Part shown: positions 54,312-63,390 of the stretch, in pieces
Position numbering within the stretch: position 1 is the first letter of the stretch
Layout: every line of letters starts with the position of its first letter
Source of the DNA: Methylocystis sp.
GTDB lineage: Bacteria; Pseudomonadota; Alphaproteobacteria; Rhizobiales; Beijerinckiaceae
DNA: 64,000 nt
Direction of reading: 5' to 3'
NCBI RefSeq assembly: GCF_021731785.1
Contig: NZ_JAKFWS010000016.1
Coordinates: 1 to 64,000 of the forward strand
The notes under the pieces: model-generated
Seen by the model: the letters and a program-made list of their open reading frames with translations, nothing else
Told to the model about the DNA's origin: nothing
Databases searched by the model: none
Made by a program: the position numbers and the translations under genes

Positions 54312-54458
54312 AGAGCCCGGCCCCCTGATACGAATAGCGGTCGATCCCGTCGCCGGGTCTGTCGTATGTGGACCGTCCGCTTGGCAAGTGGTTCTATGTG
54401 CAGTTTTTGGCGGGCAGCGTATGGAGAATCGAGGGACGCCAGCACGCCTGACCTTGAG

Positions 54459-54499
54459 CTGGATTCCCGGTCGGGGCCTACGGCCCGCCGGGAATGACA
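54459..54499. repeat. REP-like palindrome
   Basis: ATTCCCGG (54463-54470) and CCGGGAAT (54488-54495) form an outer stem around GGGCC-TAC-GGCCC. This kind of short intergenic palindrome, flanked by CTGG and GACA, recurs in genomes of the group. It lies before the DUF2233 gene and shows that the coding start of that gene is further downstream. Confidence 0.65.
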
Positions 54500-54531
54500 T
54501 TGCGCCAAGACAGGGAAAAACGGAGAAGCGG

Positions 54532-55320
54532 TTGCAGAACGCGGAACTAAGAAAGCAGGCGATCTTGAATTTTCTTAAGCCGCTGGCGGCCGCAACGCTG
54601 GCGTTCTTTGCGCCGGCCGCGATCGCAGGCGAAAACCCCTGTGCTGAGGTCGAGGACGGTGGCGCGCGTTACGCAGTGTGCGACTTCGATGCGCGTACAA
54701 GCGACATTCGGCTTTTTCTGCGCAGCGAAACAGGCGAACCCTATGGCGACTTTTCTCGCCTGGCGAGCGAACGCGCGGGCAAGGGCGAAACGCTCGTCTT
54801 CGCCACCAACGCCGGCATGTATGCGGAAGATCGCGCGCCGGTGGGCCTCTATGTCGAGAACGGGCGCATGCTCAACGGCGCCGATATGCGCAGCGGCGCC
54901 GGCAATTTCCATTTGAAGCCCAATGGCGTGTTCTGGGTCGACGGCGCGCGCGCCGGCGTCACCGAGACGGCCCGCTTCGTGAAAAGCCGGCAGCGCGTCG
55001 AATTCGCCACGCAGTCAGGTCCGATGCTCGTCATCGGCGGGCGCGTTCATCCGCGCATTCACGAAGACGGCATGTCGCAAAAATTTCGCAACGGCGTCTG
55101 TGTTCAAGACGGTCATGTCGCGCGTTTTGCGATCTCCAACCAGCCGGTGACTTTTCACGAATTCGCGCGGCTGTTTCGCGAGCGCCTGCATTGCCGGGAC
55201 GCACTCTTTCTCGACGGCGGTTCGGCGTCGGGACTCTATGCGCCATCGCTCTCGCGTCACGATCGCTTCATACCGGCGATGGGGCCGATCGTCGGCGTCG
55301 TTGAAAAGGCGAAGCGCTAG
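54532..55320 (+). CDS. Secreted phosphodiester glycosidase-like protein (DUF2233)
   Basis: About 262 residues. A hydrophobic leader ([20 protein letters not shown]) is followed by a NAGPA/DUF2233 domain: [50 protein letters not shown] and [16 protein letters not shown]. The family includes the enzyme that uncovers mannose-6-phosphate on lysosomal proteins; bacterial members are periplasmic and of unknown substrate. The start is TTG at 54532 with GGAGAAG upstream; a TTG at 54565 is possible. It follows the TonB receptor after 220 bases with a REP palindrome between. Its stop overlaps the convergent valS stop. Confidence 0.75.
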   Translation: MQNAELRKQAILNFLKPLAAATLAFFAPAAIAGENPCAEVEDGGARYAVCDFDARTSDIRLFLRSETGEPYGDFSRLASERAGKGETLVFATNAGMYAEDRAPVGLYVENGRMLNGADMRSGAGNFHLKPNGVFWVDGARAGVTETARFVKSRQRVEFATQSGPMLVIGGRVHPRIHEDGMSQKFRNGVCVQDGHVARFAISNQPVTFHEFARLFRERLHCRDALFLDGGSASGLYAPSLSRHDRFIPAMGPIVGVVEKAKR

Positions 55321-58031
55321 CTCAGGCGGGCGAGCGCCGCGTTAAGCTTTTCGATGCGGGCGGCGATCTCTTCGCGCCGTTCGCGGTGCTCTTCGATCAC
55401 CTCTTCGTCTGCCTTGGCGAGAAAGCCCTGATTGGCGAGCTTGGCGTCGAGTTTCTTCAACTCGCCTTCGAGCTTGGCCGTCTCTTTCGCAAGCCGCGCC
55501 CGTTCGGCGTCAAGGTCGATCACGCCTGCGAGCGGCATAGCGGCGACGCCGCCGCGCACGAGAATCTGCGCGGAAGATTTCGGCGCGACCTCAGCGAAGC
55601 CGAGGCGTGAGAGCCGCGCAAGCTTGCGAATCGTCTCCTCCCAGCGCGTCGCGCGCGCCTTCAGCGCCTCATCGGCGCCAATCAGCAGCAGCTCGGTCTC
55701 GCTGGTGAGATTCATTTCCGCGCGCAGCGAGCGCGCTTCCGAAATGACGTCGACGACCCAGCCGATTTCGCTCTCGGCTTCGGCGTCTTCTAAGCCTTCG
55801 AGCGAGGGCCACGCGGCGAGCGCCAGCATCGTTTCGCGCTTGGGGCCCTCGGCGCCCTTGATCGCCCAAAGCTCCTCGGTGAGGAAGGGCATGAACGGAT
55901 GCAGCAGCGCGTAAATCTTGTCGAGCGCGAAGGCGACCGTCGCGCGCGTCTCGTCCTTCTGCGCGCCGTCGGCGCCCTGCAGCAGCGGCTTCGCCAGCTC
56001 CACATACCAGTCGCAGAAGACGCTCCACACGAAGCGATAGACGGCGTTCGCCGCATCATTGAAGCGATAGGCGTCGATCGCCGCGCTCACTTCCGCGACC
56101 GTGCGCGCCGCCTCGCCGACGATCCAGCGGTTGAGTGTGATTTTATTGGCGCGCGGATCGTAATTTTCGGCGCGCGCGCAGCCGTTGATCTCGGCGAAGC
56201 GCGAAGCGTTCCAGAGCTTCGTCGCGAAATTGCGATAGCCTTCGACGCGACTCGTCGCGAGCTTGATGTCGCGGCCCTGCGCCGCCATCGCCGCAAGCGT
56301 GAAGCGCAGCGCGTCGGCGCCATAGTCGTCGATGAGATGAAGCGGGTCGATGACGTTTCCCTTCGACTTGCTCATCTTCGCGCCCTTCTCGTCGCGGACG
56401 AGGGCGTGGATATAGACGTCACGGAAGGGAACTTCGCCCATGAAATGGAGGCCCATCATCATCATCCGGGCGACCCAGAAGAAGATGATGTCGAATCCGG
56501 TGACGAGCGCGCTCGTCGGATAGTAGCGCGCGAGCTCCGGTGTCTCTTCCGGCCAGCCGAGAGTCGAAAAGGGCCAGAGCGCCGAGGAAAACCAGGTGTC
56601 GAGCACGTCTTCGTCGCGCGTGAGCGTCACGCCGTCGCCGAGCTTGGCGCGCGCGGCGGCCAGCGCCGCTTCTTCCGTCTCTTCGACATAGACATTGCCA
56701 TCTTCGTCATACCACGCCGGAATGCGATGGCCCCACCAGAGCTGACGCGACACGCACCATGGCTGGATGTTTTCCAGCCACTCGAAATAAGTCTTTTCCC
56801 AATTCTTCGGCACGAAAACGGTACGGCCGTCGCGCACCGCCTTGAGCGCCGGCTGCGCAAGAGTCTTGGCGTCGACATACCATTGGTCGGTAAGGCGCGG
56901 CTCGAGCACCGCGCCGGAGCGGTCGCCATGCGGCACCACATGTCTATTATCGTCGACGCCGTCGAGCAGCTCGCGCTCCTCCATCATTTCGACGACGCGC
57001 TTGCGCGCCGCGAAGCGGTCAAGGCCATCGAGCGTGGAGACGGTCGCGACGAGTTCTTCCGAAGGCTCCAAGCCTTCGTGAAATTCGGCGTTGGCTTTGA
57101 GCGTCATTTGCGCTTGCGCGTCGAGCACATTGACGAGCCGCAGCCCATGCCGCTTGCCGACCTCGAAATCATTGAAGTCATGGGCGGGCGTGATTTTCAC
57201 CGCGCCCGTGCCCTTCTCGGGATCGGAATAGTCGTCGGCGACGATGGGGATCAATCTGCCGACCAAGGGCAGACGGACGCGCTTGCCGACGAGCGGGCTG
57301 TAGCGTTCATCGTCAGGATGCACGGCGACAGCCGTATCGCCGAGCATCGTCTCGGGCCGCGTCGTCGCGACGACGATATATTCGCCGGTCTCTTCACCCT
57401 CGTCGTCGACGATCGGATATTTGAAGCGCCATAAATGGCCCTTCACTTCCACCTGCTGCACTTCAAGATCGGAGATCGCCGTGTGCAGCGCGGGATCCCA
57501 ATTGACCAGACGCTTGTCCTTGTAAAGCAGCCCCTCGCGATAAAGCTGCACGAAAACCTTGACGACCGCGCGAGACAATCCCTCGTCGAGCGTGAAACGT
57601 TCGCGCGACCAGTCGCAACTGGCGCCGAGCCGCTTCAGCTGCTCGACGATTTTGCCGCCTGACTCCGCCTTCCATTCCCAGACGCGTTCGACGAATTTCT
57701 CGCGGCCGAGCGCACGGCGATGCTCCTGGCGCTCCATCAGCTGGCGCTCGACGACCATTTGCGTGGCGATGCCGGCGTGATCGGTGCCGGGCTGCCAGAG
57801 CACGTCGTCGCCCTTCATGCGCCGGTAACGCACGAGAATGTCCTGCAGCGTATTGTTGAGCGCATGGCCCATATGCAGGCTGCCGGTGACGTTGGGCGGC
57901 GGAATGACGATGGAATAGGGGCTCGCCCCGGCGCGTTCGGGCCGCCCGGCCCGGAAGGCCTGCGCCTCCTCCCAGGCGTCACGGATGCGCGATTCAATCG
58001 AAGCGGGATCGAAGGTTTTTTCCATCGTCAT
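55317..58031 (-). CDS. valS: Valine--tRNA ligase
   Basis: 904-residue class I synthetase charging tRNA-Val. The HIGH motif appears as [16 protein letters not shown], the KMSKS loop as [14 protein letters not shown], the editing domain contains [17 protein letters not shown], and the C-terminal coiled-coil arm ([20 protein letters not shown]) is present. Either the ATG at 58031 or the one at 58025 may be used. Length is typical. The stop overlaps the DUF2233 gene on the opposite strand by four bases. Confidence 0.97.
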   Translation of the reverse strand: MTMEKTFDPASIESRIRDAWEEAQAFRAGRPERAGASPYSIVIPPPNVTGSLHMGHALNNTLQDILVRYRRMKGDDVLWQPGTDHAGIATQMVVERQLMERQEHRRALGREKFVERVWEWKAESGGKIVEQLKRLGASCDWSRERFTLDEGLSRAVVKVFVQLYREGLLYKDKRLVNWDPALHTAISDLEVQQVEVKGHLWRFKYPIVDDEGEETGEYIVVATTRPETMLGDTAVAVHPDDERYSPLVGKRVRLPLVGRLIPIVADDYSDPEKGTGAVKITPAHDFNDFEVGKRHGLRLVNVLDAQAQMTLKANAEFHEGLEPSEELVATVSTLDGLDRFAARKRVVEMMEERELLDGVDDNRHVVPHGDRSGAVLEPRLTDQWYVDAKTLAQPALKAVRDGRTVFVPKNWEKTYFEWLENIQPWCVSRQLWWGHRIPAWYDEDGNVYVEETEEAALAAARAKLGDGVTLTRDEDVLDTWFSSALWPFSTLGWPEETPELARYYPTSALVTGFDIIFFWVARMMMMGLHFMGEVPFRDVYIHALVRDEKGAKMSKSKGNVIDPLHLIDDYGADALRFTLAAMAAQGRDIKLATSRVEGYRNFATKLWNASRFAEINGCARAENYDPRANKITLNRWIVGEAARTVAEVSAAIDAYRFNDAANAVYRFVWSVFCDWYVELAKPLLQGADGAQKDETRATVAFALDKIYALLHPFMPFLTEELWAIKGAEGPKRETMLALAAWPSLEGLEDAEAESEIGWVVDVISEARSLRAEMNLTSETELLLIGADEALKARATRWEETIRKLARLSRLGFAEVAPKSSAQILVRGGVAAMPLAGVIDLDAERARLAKETAKLEGELKKLDAKLANQGFLAKADEEVIEEHRERREEIAARIEKLNAALARLS

Positions 58032-58063
58032 CGGGGGCCAGTTGGAGGCAGGAAGGGCGCTGA

Positions 58064-58106
58064 TCCCGCCCCATTGCGGGGAGGGCGGACCCGCGAAGCC
58101 GGGTCC
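58064..58106. repeat. Short composite palindrome upstream of valS
   Basis: CCGCCCC-ATTGC-GGGGAGGGCGG (58066-58088, with two unpaired bases) is followed at once by GGACCCG-CGAAGC-CGGGTCC (58087-58106). It resembles the intergenic palindromes near 19567 and 54459 in design. It lies in the 280-base gap between valS and the aminotransferase gene, where no further gene is seen. Confidence 0.55.
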
Positions 58107-58308
58107 GGTGAGGTTCTATAGCGCAAAGAAATCCCGTGCGTCGAAGTCGCCGCTTTTTAAATGCCACCCGCCCGGCGAGCTGCGCGCAGCCTGCCCGCCG
58201 GACGCGCCGGTCGCCCCTGCAGGACTTAGAACTCACATTTTCATAATGTCGCCGCGTGGATGGCCGCGACAAGCGCGGCCATGACGCGCCTCGACCAGGA
58301 TTGCGAGG

Positions 58309-59526
58309 TCACCCCCGCGCGGCGAGCGGCACCACATTGTGGAGCTGCGCATCCGCCGTCTCGAAGAAGCGGCGCAGATTGCGCGCCGCCTGCCGGATGC
58401 GCTGCTCGTTCTCGACCAGCGCGAGGCGCACGAAGCCCTCGCCGTGCTCGCCGAAGCCTTCGCCCGGCGCGACGGCGAGGTCGGCCTTCTCGATCAGCAG
58501 CTTCGAAAATTCGAGCGTCGAAATATTGCGGAAGCGCTCGGGCGCCGGCGCCCAGGCGAACATCGAGGCGCGCGGCGCCGGGATCGGCCAGCCGGCCTGC
58601 GCGAAGCTCTCGACCATCACGTCGCGGCGCCGCTTGTAGATCGCGCGCATCTCGCGCACGCACTCGTCGGGGCCGTTGAGCGCCGCCACCGCCGCCACCT
58701 GCACCGGCGTGAAGGCGCCATAGTCGAGATAGGACTTCACCCGCGCCAGCGCCGACAGCAGTCGCTCATTGCCGACGGCGAAGCCAATGCGCCAGCCGGC
58801 CATCGAGAAGGTCTTCGACATCGAGGTGAATTCGACCGTGACGTCCAATGCGCCCGCAACCTGCAGCATCGAGGGCGGCGGGTTGTCGTCGAAATAGACC
58901 TCGGCGTAAGCGAGGTCGGAGAGCACGAAAATCTCGTGCTTCTTCGCGAAGGCGACGAGGTCCTTGTAGAAGTCGAGCGACGCCACTTCCGCCGTCGGAT
59001 TGGACGGATAGCAGACGACGACCGCGATCGGTTTGGGGATCGAGTGGATGATCGCGCGCTCCAGCGCCACGAAATAGTCCGGCGTCGGCGCCGAGGGCAC
59101 GGAGCGGATGACGCCGCCGGCCATCAGAAACCCAAAGGCGTGGATCGGGTAGGAGGGGTTGGGCACCAGCACCACGTCGCCCGGCGCGGTGATCGCCTGG
59201 GCCATATTGGCGAAGCCCTCCTTGGAGCCGAGCGTGGCGACGACCTGCGAATCGGGATCGAGCGCCACGCCGAAGCGGCGCCGGTAATAGCCCGCCTGCG
59301 CCCGGCGCAGCCCGGCGATGCCCTTGCTCGCCGAATAGCGGTCGGTGCGCGGCTTGCCTGCGGTCTCGACGAGCTTGTCGATGACATGCTTGGGGGCGGG
59401 CAGGTCGGGATTGCCCATGCCGAGATCGATGATGTCGGCGCCGCCGGCCCGCGCCTTGGCCTTGAGGCGGTTCACCTGCTCGAAGACATAAGGGGGCAGA
59501 CGCTTGATGCGATAAAAATCCGACAT
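58309..59526 (-). CDS. Class I/II aminotransferase (LL-diaminopimelate aminotransferase/AlaC-like)
   Basis: 405-residue PLP enzyme. Conserved parts include [37 protein letters not shown], the Asn of [11 protein letters not shown], and the PLP-binding Lys in [20 protein letters not shown]. The sequence type is annotated either as LL-diaminopimelate aminotransferase or as glutamate-pyruvate aminotransferase AlaC in alphaproteobacteria; sequence alone does not decide. The related genomes often have homoserine dehydrogenase next to it, but that is not the case here. Confidence 0.9.
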   Translation of the reverse strand: MSDFYRIKRLPPYVFEQVNRLKAKARAGGADIIDLGMGNPDLPAPKHVIDKLVETAGKPRTDRYSASKGIAGLRRAQAGYYRRRFGVALDPDSQVVATLGSKEGFANMAQAITAPGDVVLVPNPSYPIHAFGFLMAGGVIRSVPSAPTPDYFVALERAIIHSIPKPIAVVVCYPSNPTAEVASLDFYKDLVAFAKKHEIFVLSDLAYAEVYFDDNPPPSMLQVAGALDVTVEFTSMSKTFSMAGWRIGFAVGNERLLSALARVKSYLDYGAFTPVQVAAVAALNGPDECVREMRAIYKRRRDVMVESFAQAGWPIPAPRASMFAWAPAPERFRNISTLEFSKLLIEKADLAVAPGEGFGEHGEGFVRLALVENEQRIRQAARNLRRFFETADAQLHNVVPLAARG

Positions 59527-59830
59527 TTTCAGTGTTTGTTCCGGAGGGCGCGAAGCGGGAGTTTAACACTTCTGCCGGCGCGCGGGGAGAGGTCGAGCGC
59601 AGCGAGGGTGGGGGCCCCATCCACGGCGGAAAGGCGCATCTCACGCAGGGCCGACGCGCGTCGAGGTCGCGCCCGCCAATGTCCAACGACATCGTGGACA
59701 CCCGCCGCGGTGCGAAGCGCTGCATCACCCGTATCGTCAACGACATGCGCCGCAGCGCCTATGGGGTCGCCATGCCCGTGCTGCGCTTCGCCGAACGCGT
59801 CGGTCGTCGGGAGCTAGCCCAAAGGAAAGA
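59527..59830. other. Intergenic region of 304 bases without recognised gene
   Basis: It contains a G-rich stretch (59583-59615) reading GGGGAGAGGTCGAGCGCAGC and onward to GGGTGGGGGCCCC. This resembles widely dispersed intergenic repeats of the group; GCCCCATCCACGG at 59614-59626 partly recurs near 22057. No sucD, promoter or terminator is evident, and the short open frames look like chance. Confidence 0.45.
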
Positions 59831-61027
59831 TCAGGCCCCCCGGATCGCCGCCACGATTTTCTGCGCCGCATCGTCGAGATCGTCGGCGGGTATGACGTTC
59901 AGTCCCGACTCATTGATGATCTTCTTGCCGAGGTCGACATTGGTGCCCTCCAGCCGCACCACGAGCGGCACTTTGAGGCCCACTTCCTTCACCGCCGCGA
60001 TCACGCCTTCGGCGATGGTGTCGCAGCGCATGATGCCGCCGAAGATGTTGACGAGAATGCCCTTAACGTTCGGATCAGCGGTGATGATCTTGAACGCGGC
60101 CGTCACCTTCTCGGTCGTGGCGCCGCCGCCCACATCAAGGAAGTTCGCCGGAAACTCGCCGTAGAGCTTGATGATGTCCATCGTCGCCATGGCGAGGCCT
60201 GCGCCATTGACCATGCAGCCGATATTGCCGGGGAGCGAAATATAGGCGAGGTCGTATTTCGACGCCTCGATTTCCTTCTCGTCCTCTTCGCTCTTGTCGC
60301 GCAGCTCGACCATGTCGGGATGGCGGTAGAGCGCGTTGTTCTCGAAACTGACCTTGGCGTCGAGGCAGCGCAGCTTGCCGTCCTTGGTGACGATCAGCGG
60401 ATTGATCTCGAGCAGCTCCATGTCCTTGGCGACAAAAGCGGCATAGAGCTTTTCGGTGAGGTCCCCCGCCTGCTTGGCGAGATCGCCGGTCAGGCCGAGC
60501 GCGGCGGCGACCTGGCGGCCATGATGCGGCATCAGCCCGGTCGCAGGATCGACCGAGAAGGTCACAATCTTCTCGGGCGTGTCATGCGCCACCTTTTCGA
60601 TGTCCATGCCGCCTTCGGTCGAGACCACATAGGCGATGCGCGACGTCGAACGGTCGATCAGCATCGAGAGGTAGAATTCCTTGTCGATCGCGGCGCCGTC
60701 TTCGATGTAGAGGCGGTTGACCTGCTTCCCAGCGTCGCCGGTCTGCAGCGTCACCAGCGTCGCGCCCAGCATCTCTTTGGCGAAGGCTTCCGCCTCGTCG
60801 ATGGATTTGGCGATGCGCACGCCGCCCTTCTCGCCCGCAGACGCCTCCTTGAACTTGCCCTTGCCGCGCCCGCCGGCGTGGATCTGCGCCTTCACCACAT
60901 AGACCGGGCCGGGGAGCTTTTCGGCCGCCGAGCGCGAATCTTCGGCGCGCAGCACGGCGACGCCGTCAGCGACGGGCGCGCCGAATGCGCGCAGAACAGC
61001 TTTGGCCTGATATTCGTGGATGTTCAT
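59831..61027 (-). CDS. sucC: Succinate--CoA ligase, beta subunit (ADP-forming type)
   Basis: 398 residues. The ATP-grasp domain begins [20 protein letters not shown] with the nucleotide-binding [18 protein letters not shown]; the metal and substrate regions [20 protein letters not shown] and [20 protein letters not shown] lead to the C-terminal [18 protein letters not shown]. It performs substrate-level phosphorylation in the TCA cycle with SucD. The related malate thiokinase beta subunit (MtkA) of serine-cycle bacteria differs in these segments, so SucC is preferred. The alpha-subunit gene sucD, normally directly downstream, is absent here. Confidence 0.92.
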   Translation of the reverse strand: MNIHEYQAKAVLRAFGAPVADGVAVLRAEDSRSAAEKLPGPVYVVKAQIHAGGRGKGKFKEASAGEKGGVRIAKSIDEAEAFAKEMLGATLVTLQTGDAGKQVNRLYIEDGAAIDKEFYLSMLIDRSTSRIAYVVSTEGGMDIEKVAHDTPEKIVTFSVDPATGLMPHHGRQVAAALGLTGDLAKQAGDLTEKLYAAFVAKDMELLEINPLIVTKDGKLRCLDAKVSFENNALYRHPDMVELRDKSEEDEKEIEASKYDLAYISLPGNIGCMVNGAGLAMATMDIIKLYGEFPANFLDVGGGATTEKVTAAFKIITADPNVKGILVNIFGGIMRCDTIAEGVIAAVKEVGLKVPLVVRLEGTNVDLGKKIINESGLNVIPADDLDDAAQKIVAAIRGA

Positions 61028-61475
61028 GGGCCTATGTCTCCCTGGCGCAATGGCGCGCCGGCGCGGTCCTAATCGCGGCCAAAAGGCATGAGCGGCGCGG
61101 TTTCGTCAAGGCGGCGGGGCGACGCGGTCGCGGAAGGTTCAGGCGCCTTGGCCGCGTCGGCCGGCTGCGAAGTGTCTTCAGAGCATCCGCCTGGATCTCC
61201 CCCAGGCGCGCCTTGTCGGCGTCAGTCAGCGCGGACGAGACGGGGCAGTCCTTTCCGTAAAGCCCGACCATGACGCGGTGAGATGACGCTTCGTTAACCT
61301 GGATGCGGAGCCCTGGAGGCGAGGCAGGGGCGGGCAACGGGCGGCGACAAGACCCCATGGCCCATGAAATGGAAGTTATTGCAAAGGCTGCGTTACCAAG
61401 CAGAGTTTGAGTGGCGGAACAATTTCTATGCCCGCGGGTTCCATCGGCACGGAGCTCCCCCTCCCCCTCGGACTG
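61028..61475. other. Intergenic region upstream of sucC
   Basis: About 450 bases with no convincing protein gene. A minus-strand open frame (61032-61358) with MVGLYGKDCPVSSALTDADK in the middle is possible but its Arg/Pro-rich ends look non-coding. The sucC promoter should lie in the left part. The right part leads into a candidate small RNA. Confidence 0.4.
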
Positions 61476-61507
61476 CGCCCGACCAACCTGGCTGGGCGTT
61501 TTTTTTT
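61440..61507 (+). ncRNA. Candidate small RNA ending in an intrinsic terminator
   Basis: A strong plus-strand terminator, CGCCC-GACCAACCTGGCT-GGGCG with inner CCA/TGG (61476-61498), is followed by nine T residues (61499-61507). No plus-strand gene lies before it, so it must end an unannotated transcript. Just upstream is the C-rich stretch CTCCCCCTCCCCCTC (about 61456-61469), which could pair with Shine-Dalgarno sequences, as in several alphaproteobacterial sRNAs. A weak TTTGAG/TATGCC promoter pair may place the 5' end near 61440. Start uncertain. Confidence 0.4.
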
Positions 61508-61517
61508 GGGCCGAACG

Positions 61518-62409
61518 TCAGTATTTCGCGACGATCGGCGCGACGCCCCAGTTCAAGTGATAGTTCAGGCCGACGCGGACGACATGGCCGTCGAAGCGGG
61601 CGCGCGCCTGCGTGGCGTTGGCGGCCAGGAGATTTGTGACCTGCCAGTCGCCAGTGACCGCGACCGGATAGGAGGCGGCGCCAAGATCAAAATAGAGATA
61701 TTCGACCTTTGCGCTCCACTGCGGCCAGAACATCCATTCCAATCCGCCGCCCGCCGTCCAACCGACGCGCATTTGCGAATATCGGCCCTGGCTGGCGCCG
61801 AGCAGCAAAAAGCCCGGCGTGCTGGAAGAAATTCGTGGTCGAGGTCGCCTGGCCATAGGCGAGGCCGCCGGTCGCATAGGCGAGCAATGTCGGCGTGACG
61901 AGATAGCCGAGGCGCGCCCGCGCCGTGCCGAGAAAATCGAGCGACTTGCCGCCCGAAACGCTCGTCAGGAAATTGAGCCCCTGCGCCGCCAGCGGCGTGG
62001 GCGCAAGCGTCACCGAGCCAGCGTTGGCGCTGGAACCAGCGAGGCCCTGCACGTCGGTCTCGAATCCGGCAAGGAAGCCGCCGGCGAACTGCCAATCATA
62101 GCCGATTTGTCCGCCGCCGATGAAGCCGGCGCCATTGGTCGAGAGGCTGCCAGTGCCTGCGATCGCCGCGCCCACAGCCCACACGACATTGTCGGCGCCA
62201 TTGATGACGAACGGCGTCGAGGCGTAGTTGGTCGCGTTGCTCGCGGCCCATGCGCCGCCAGCGTTCAATCCGAGATGGACTCCGGTCCACAGCGGCGGCG
62301 GCGGCGGAATATAGGCCGGCGGCGCCTTGTGGGACGGCAAATCCGCGGCGAGCGCCGATCCGGATGCGAGCGCCAATGTCATGATCGCGCCCGCGAAGAA
62401 TTTATTCAT
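61518..62409 (-). pseudogene. Outer-membrane beta-barrel protein gene (Omp25/RopB-like), frameshifted
   Basis: The first frame begins MNKFFAGAIMTLALASGSAL, continues through a Pro-rich stretch (AYIPPPPPLWTGVHLGLNAG), and keeps a beta-barrel pattern to GGLAYGQATSTTNFF near 61830. The rest of the barrel (STPGFLLLGASQGRYSQMRV, VGWTAGGGLEWMFWPQWSAK, and the C-terminal GLNYHLNWGVAPIVAKY) is in another frame. One missing or extra base near 61825-61835 explains it. Joined, it makes a typical 290-residue Hyphomicrobiales porin-like protein. It may be a sequencing indel or a recent inactivation. Confidence 0.82.
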
Positions 62410-62576
62410 CACCGCTTTGTCCTCGCCGCTGCGCACGACTACAAAAAGCCTGAGCGCAACTGAGCAAGGCAAAAGACATTTCGCAATCCGAACTTATGCT
62501 GAAACGGCGCTTTTATTCCGTTTCGGGACGGATGTGGCATATCTGCAACAGATCGGCTTGGCGACAGGTTCGCGGA

Positions 62577-62996
62577 CTAGGCTTTCTCGCCCGCCATTTC
62601 GAGCACGACCCGCCATTCTTCGTCGGTCACCGGCTGCACGGAGAGGCGGGAATTGTTGACGAGAACCATATCCTTAAGCCGCGGCTCGGATTTGATCTCG
62701 GCGAGCGTCACCGGCTTTTTCAGGGCCTTTACCGCCTTCACGTCGACCATGCCGAACTTGCCGGTCTCGTCGGTGTGGTCGGGATAATAGATCTTGATGA
62801 TCTCGACGATCCCGACGACCGCCTTGTCCTCGTTCGAATGATAGAAGAAGCCGCGCTCGCCCTTCTTCATCGCCATCAGATTGAGTTTGGCCGAGTGGTT
62901 GCGCACGCCGTTCCAGAAGGTGCCCTTGGCGCCGGCCTTGACCTGCTGATCCCATGACCAGCTCGACGGCTCGCTTTTTAGCAGCCAATGCGCCAT
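62577..62996 (-). CDS. EVE-domain protein
   Basis: 139 residues forming a complete EVE (PUA-like) domain: HWLLKSEPSSWSWDQQVKAG, WNGVRNHSAKLNLMAMKKGE, FFYHSNEDKAVVGIVEIIKI and EIKSEPRLKDMVLVNNSRLS. Such proteins bind modified bases in DNA or RNA; the role of stand-alone members is not established. The start overlaps the stop of the YciI gene as ATGA, so the two are coupled. This pairing is common in alphaproteobacteria. Confidence 0.92.
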   Translation of the reverse strand: MAHWLLKSEPSSWSWDQQVKAGAKGTFWNGVRNHSAKLNLMAMKKGERGFFYHSNEDKAVVGIVEIIKIYYPDHTDETGKFGMVDVKAVKALKKPVTLAEIKSEPRLKDMVLVNNSRLSVQPVTDEEWRVVLEMAGEKA

Positions 62997-63277
62997 CAGA
63001 GCTGCGCTCCCACCACGCGCTTCCAGGGTTTTACGTCCACCGAGGCGAAGAGGCCGGCGAGGGCGTAGGGGTCCTCGCCGAGCAGCGCGCGCGCGGACGC
63101 CTCATCTTCGCAGTCGAGAATGAGCAGGGAGCCGACAGGCGTTTCGCCGTCGAGAAAGGGGCCGCCGAGCTTTACGCGCGAGGCGTGCTTGTCGAGGAAA
63201 GCGAGATGCGCGGCGCGCGTCGACAGGCGCAAGTCGACATGGTCGGGCTTATCCAGGCAAAGGGCGACGAACAGCAA
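62996..63277 (-). CDS. YciI family protein
   Basis: 93 residues with the YciI pattern: LFVALCLDKPDHVDLRLSTR, then HLAFLDKHASRVKLGGPFLD, the conserved GSLLILDCEDEASARALLGE and a closing DVKPWKRVVG. The His and Asp of the core (HLAFLD region) form the putative active site; the fold is dimeric ferredoxin-like, with unknown substrate. The TTG at 63277 gives the usual family length; a TTG at 63310 would add an 11-residue leader. Confidence 0.88.
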   Translation of the reverse strand: MLFVALCLDKPDHVDLRLSTRAAHLAFLDKHASRVKLGGPFLDGETPVGSLLILDCEDEASARALLGEDPYALAGLFASVDVKPWKRVVGAQL

Positions 63278-63390
63278 GGGCGGCCTCGCGTGAGACGGAC
63301 GAAGGCGCAACTTGTTCCAAAGCGCGCGCCGCCGGTCAACAGCGCGCGAGACGGGTTTCGCTTTCTAGCGAAAGTTTTGGGGACGGCGCG

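Noticed and set aside
55899..57434. Plus-strand frame of about 500 codons opposite valS
   Set aside because: Antisense shadow of valS; composition rich in Arg, Asp, Val and Ala without motifs.
58339..59817. Plus-strand frame opposite the aminotransferase
   Set aside because: The opposite strand carries a complete PLP enzyme; this frame is an Arg-rich shadow.
59532..60164. Plus-strand open frame overlapping the sucC end
   Set aside because: It runs into the antisense of sucC, has no motif, and starts inside a repeat-like G-rich stretch.
59831..61027. Malate thiokinase beta subunit (mtkA)
   Set aside because: Considered because the organism seems to be a serine-cycle methylotroph, but the sequence follows SucC in its N-terminal and substrate regions and no mtkB or serine-cycle genes adjoin.
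61032..61358. Small minus-strand protein gene upstream of sucC
   Set aside because: Only a central 30-residue part looks protein-like; the rest is Arg/Pro-rich, there is no ribosome-binding site, and no family is recognised.
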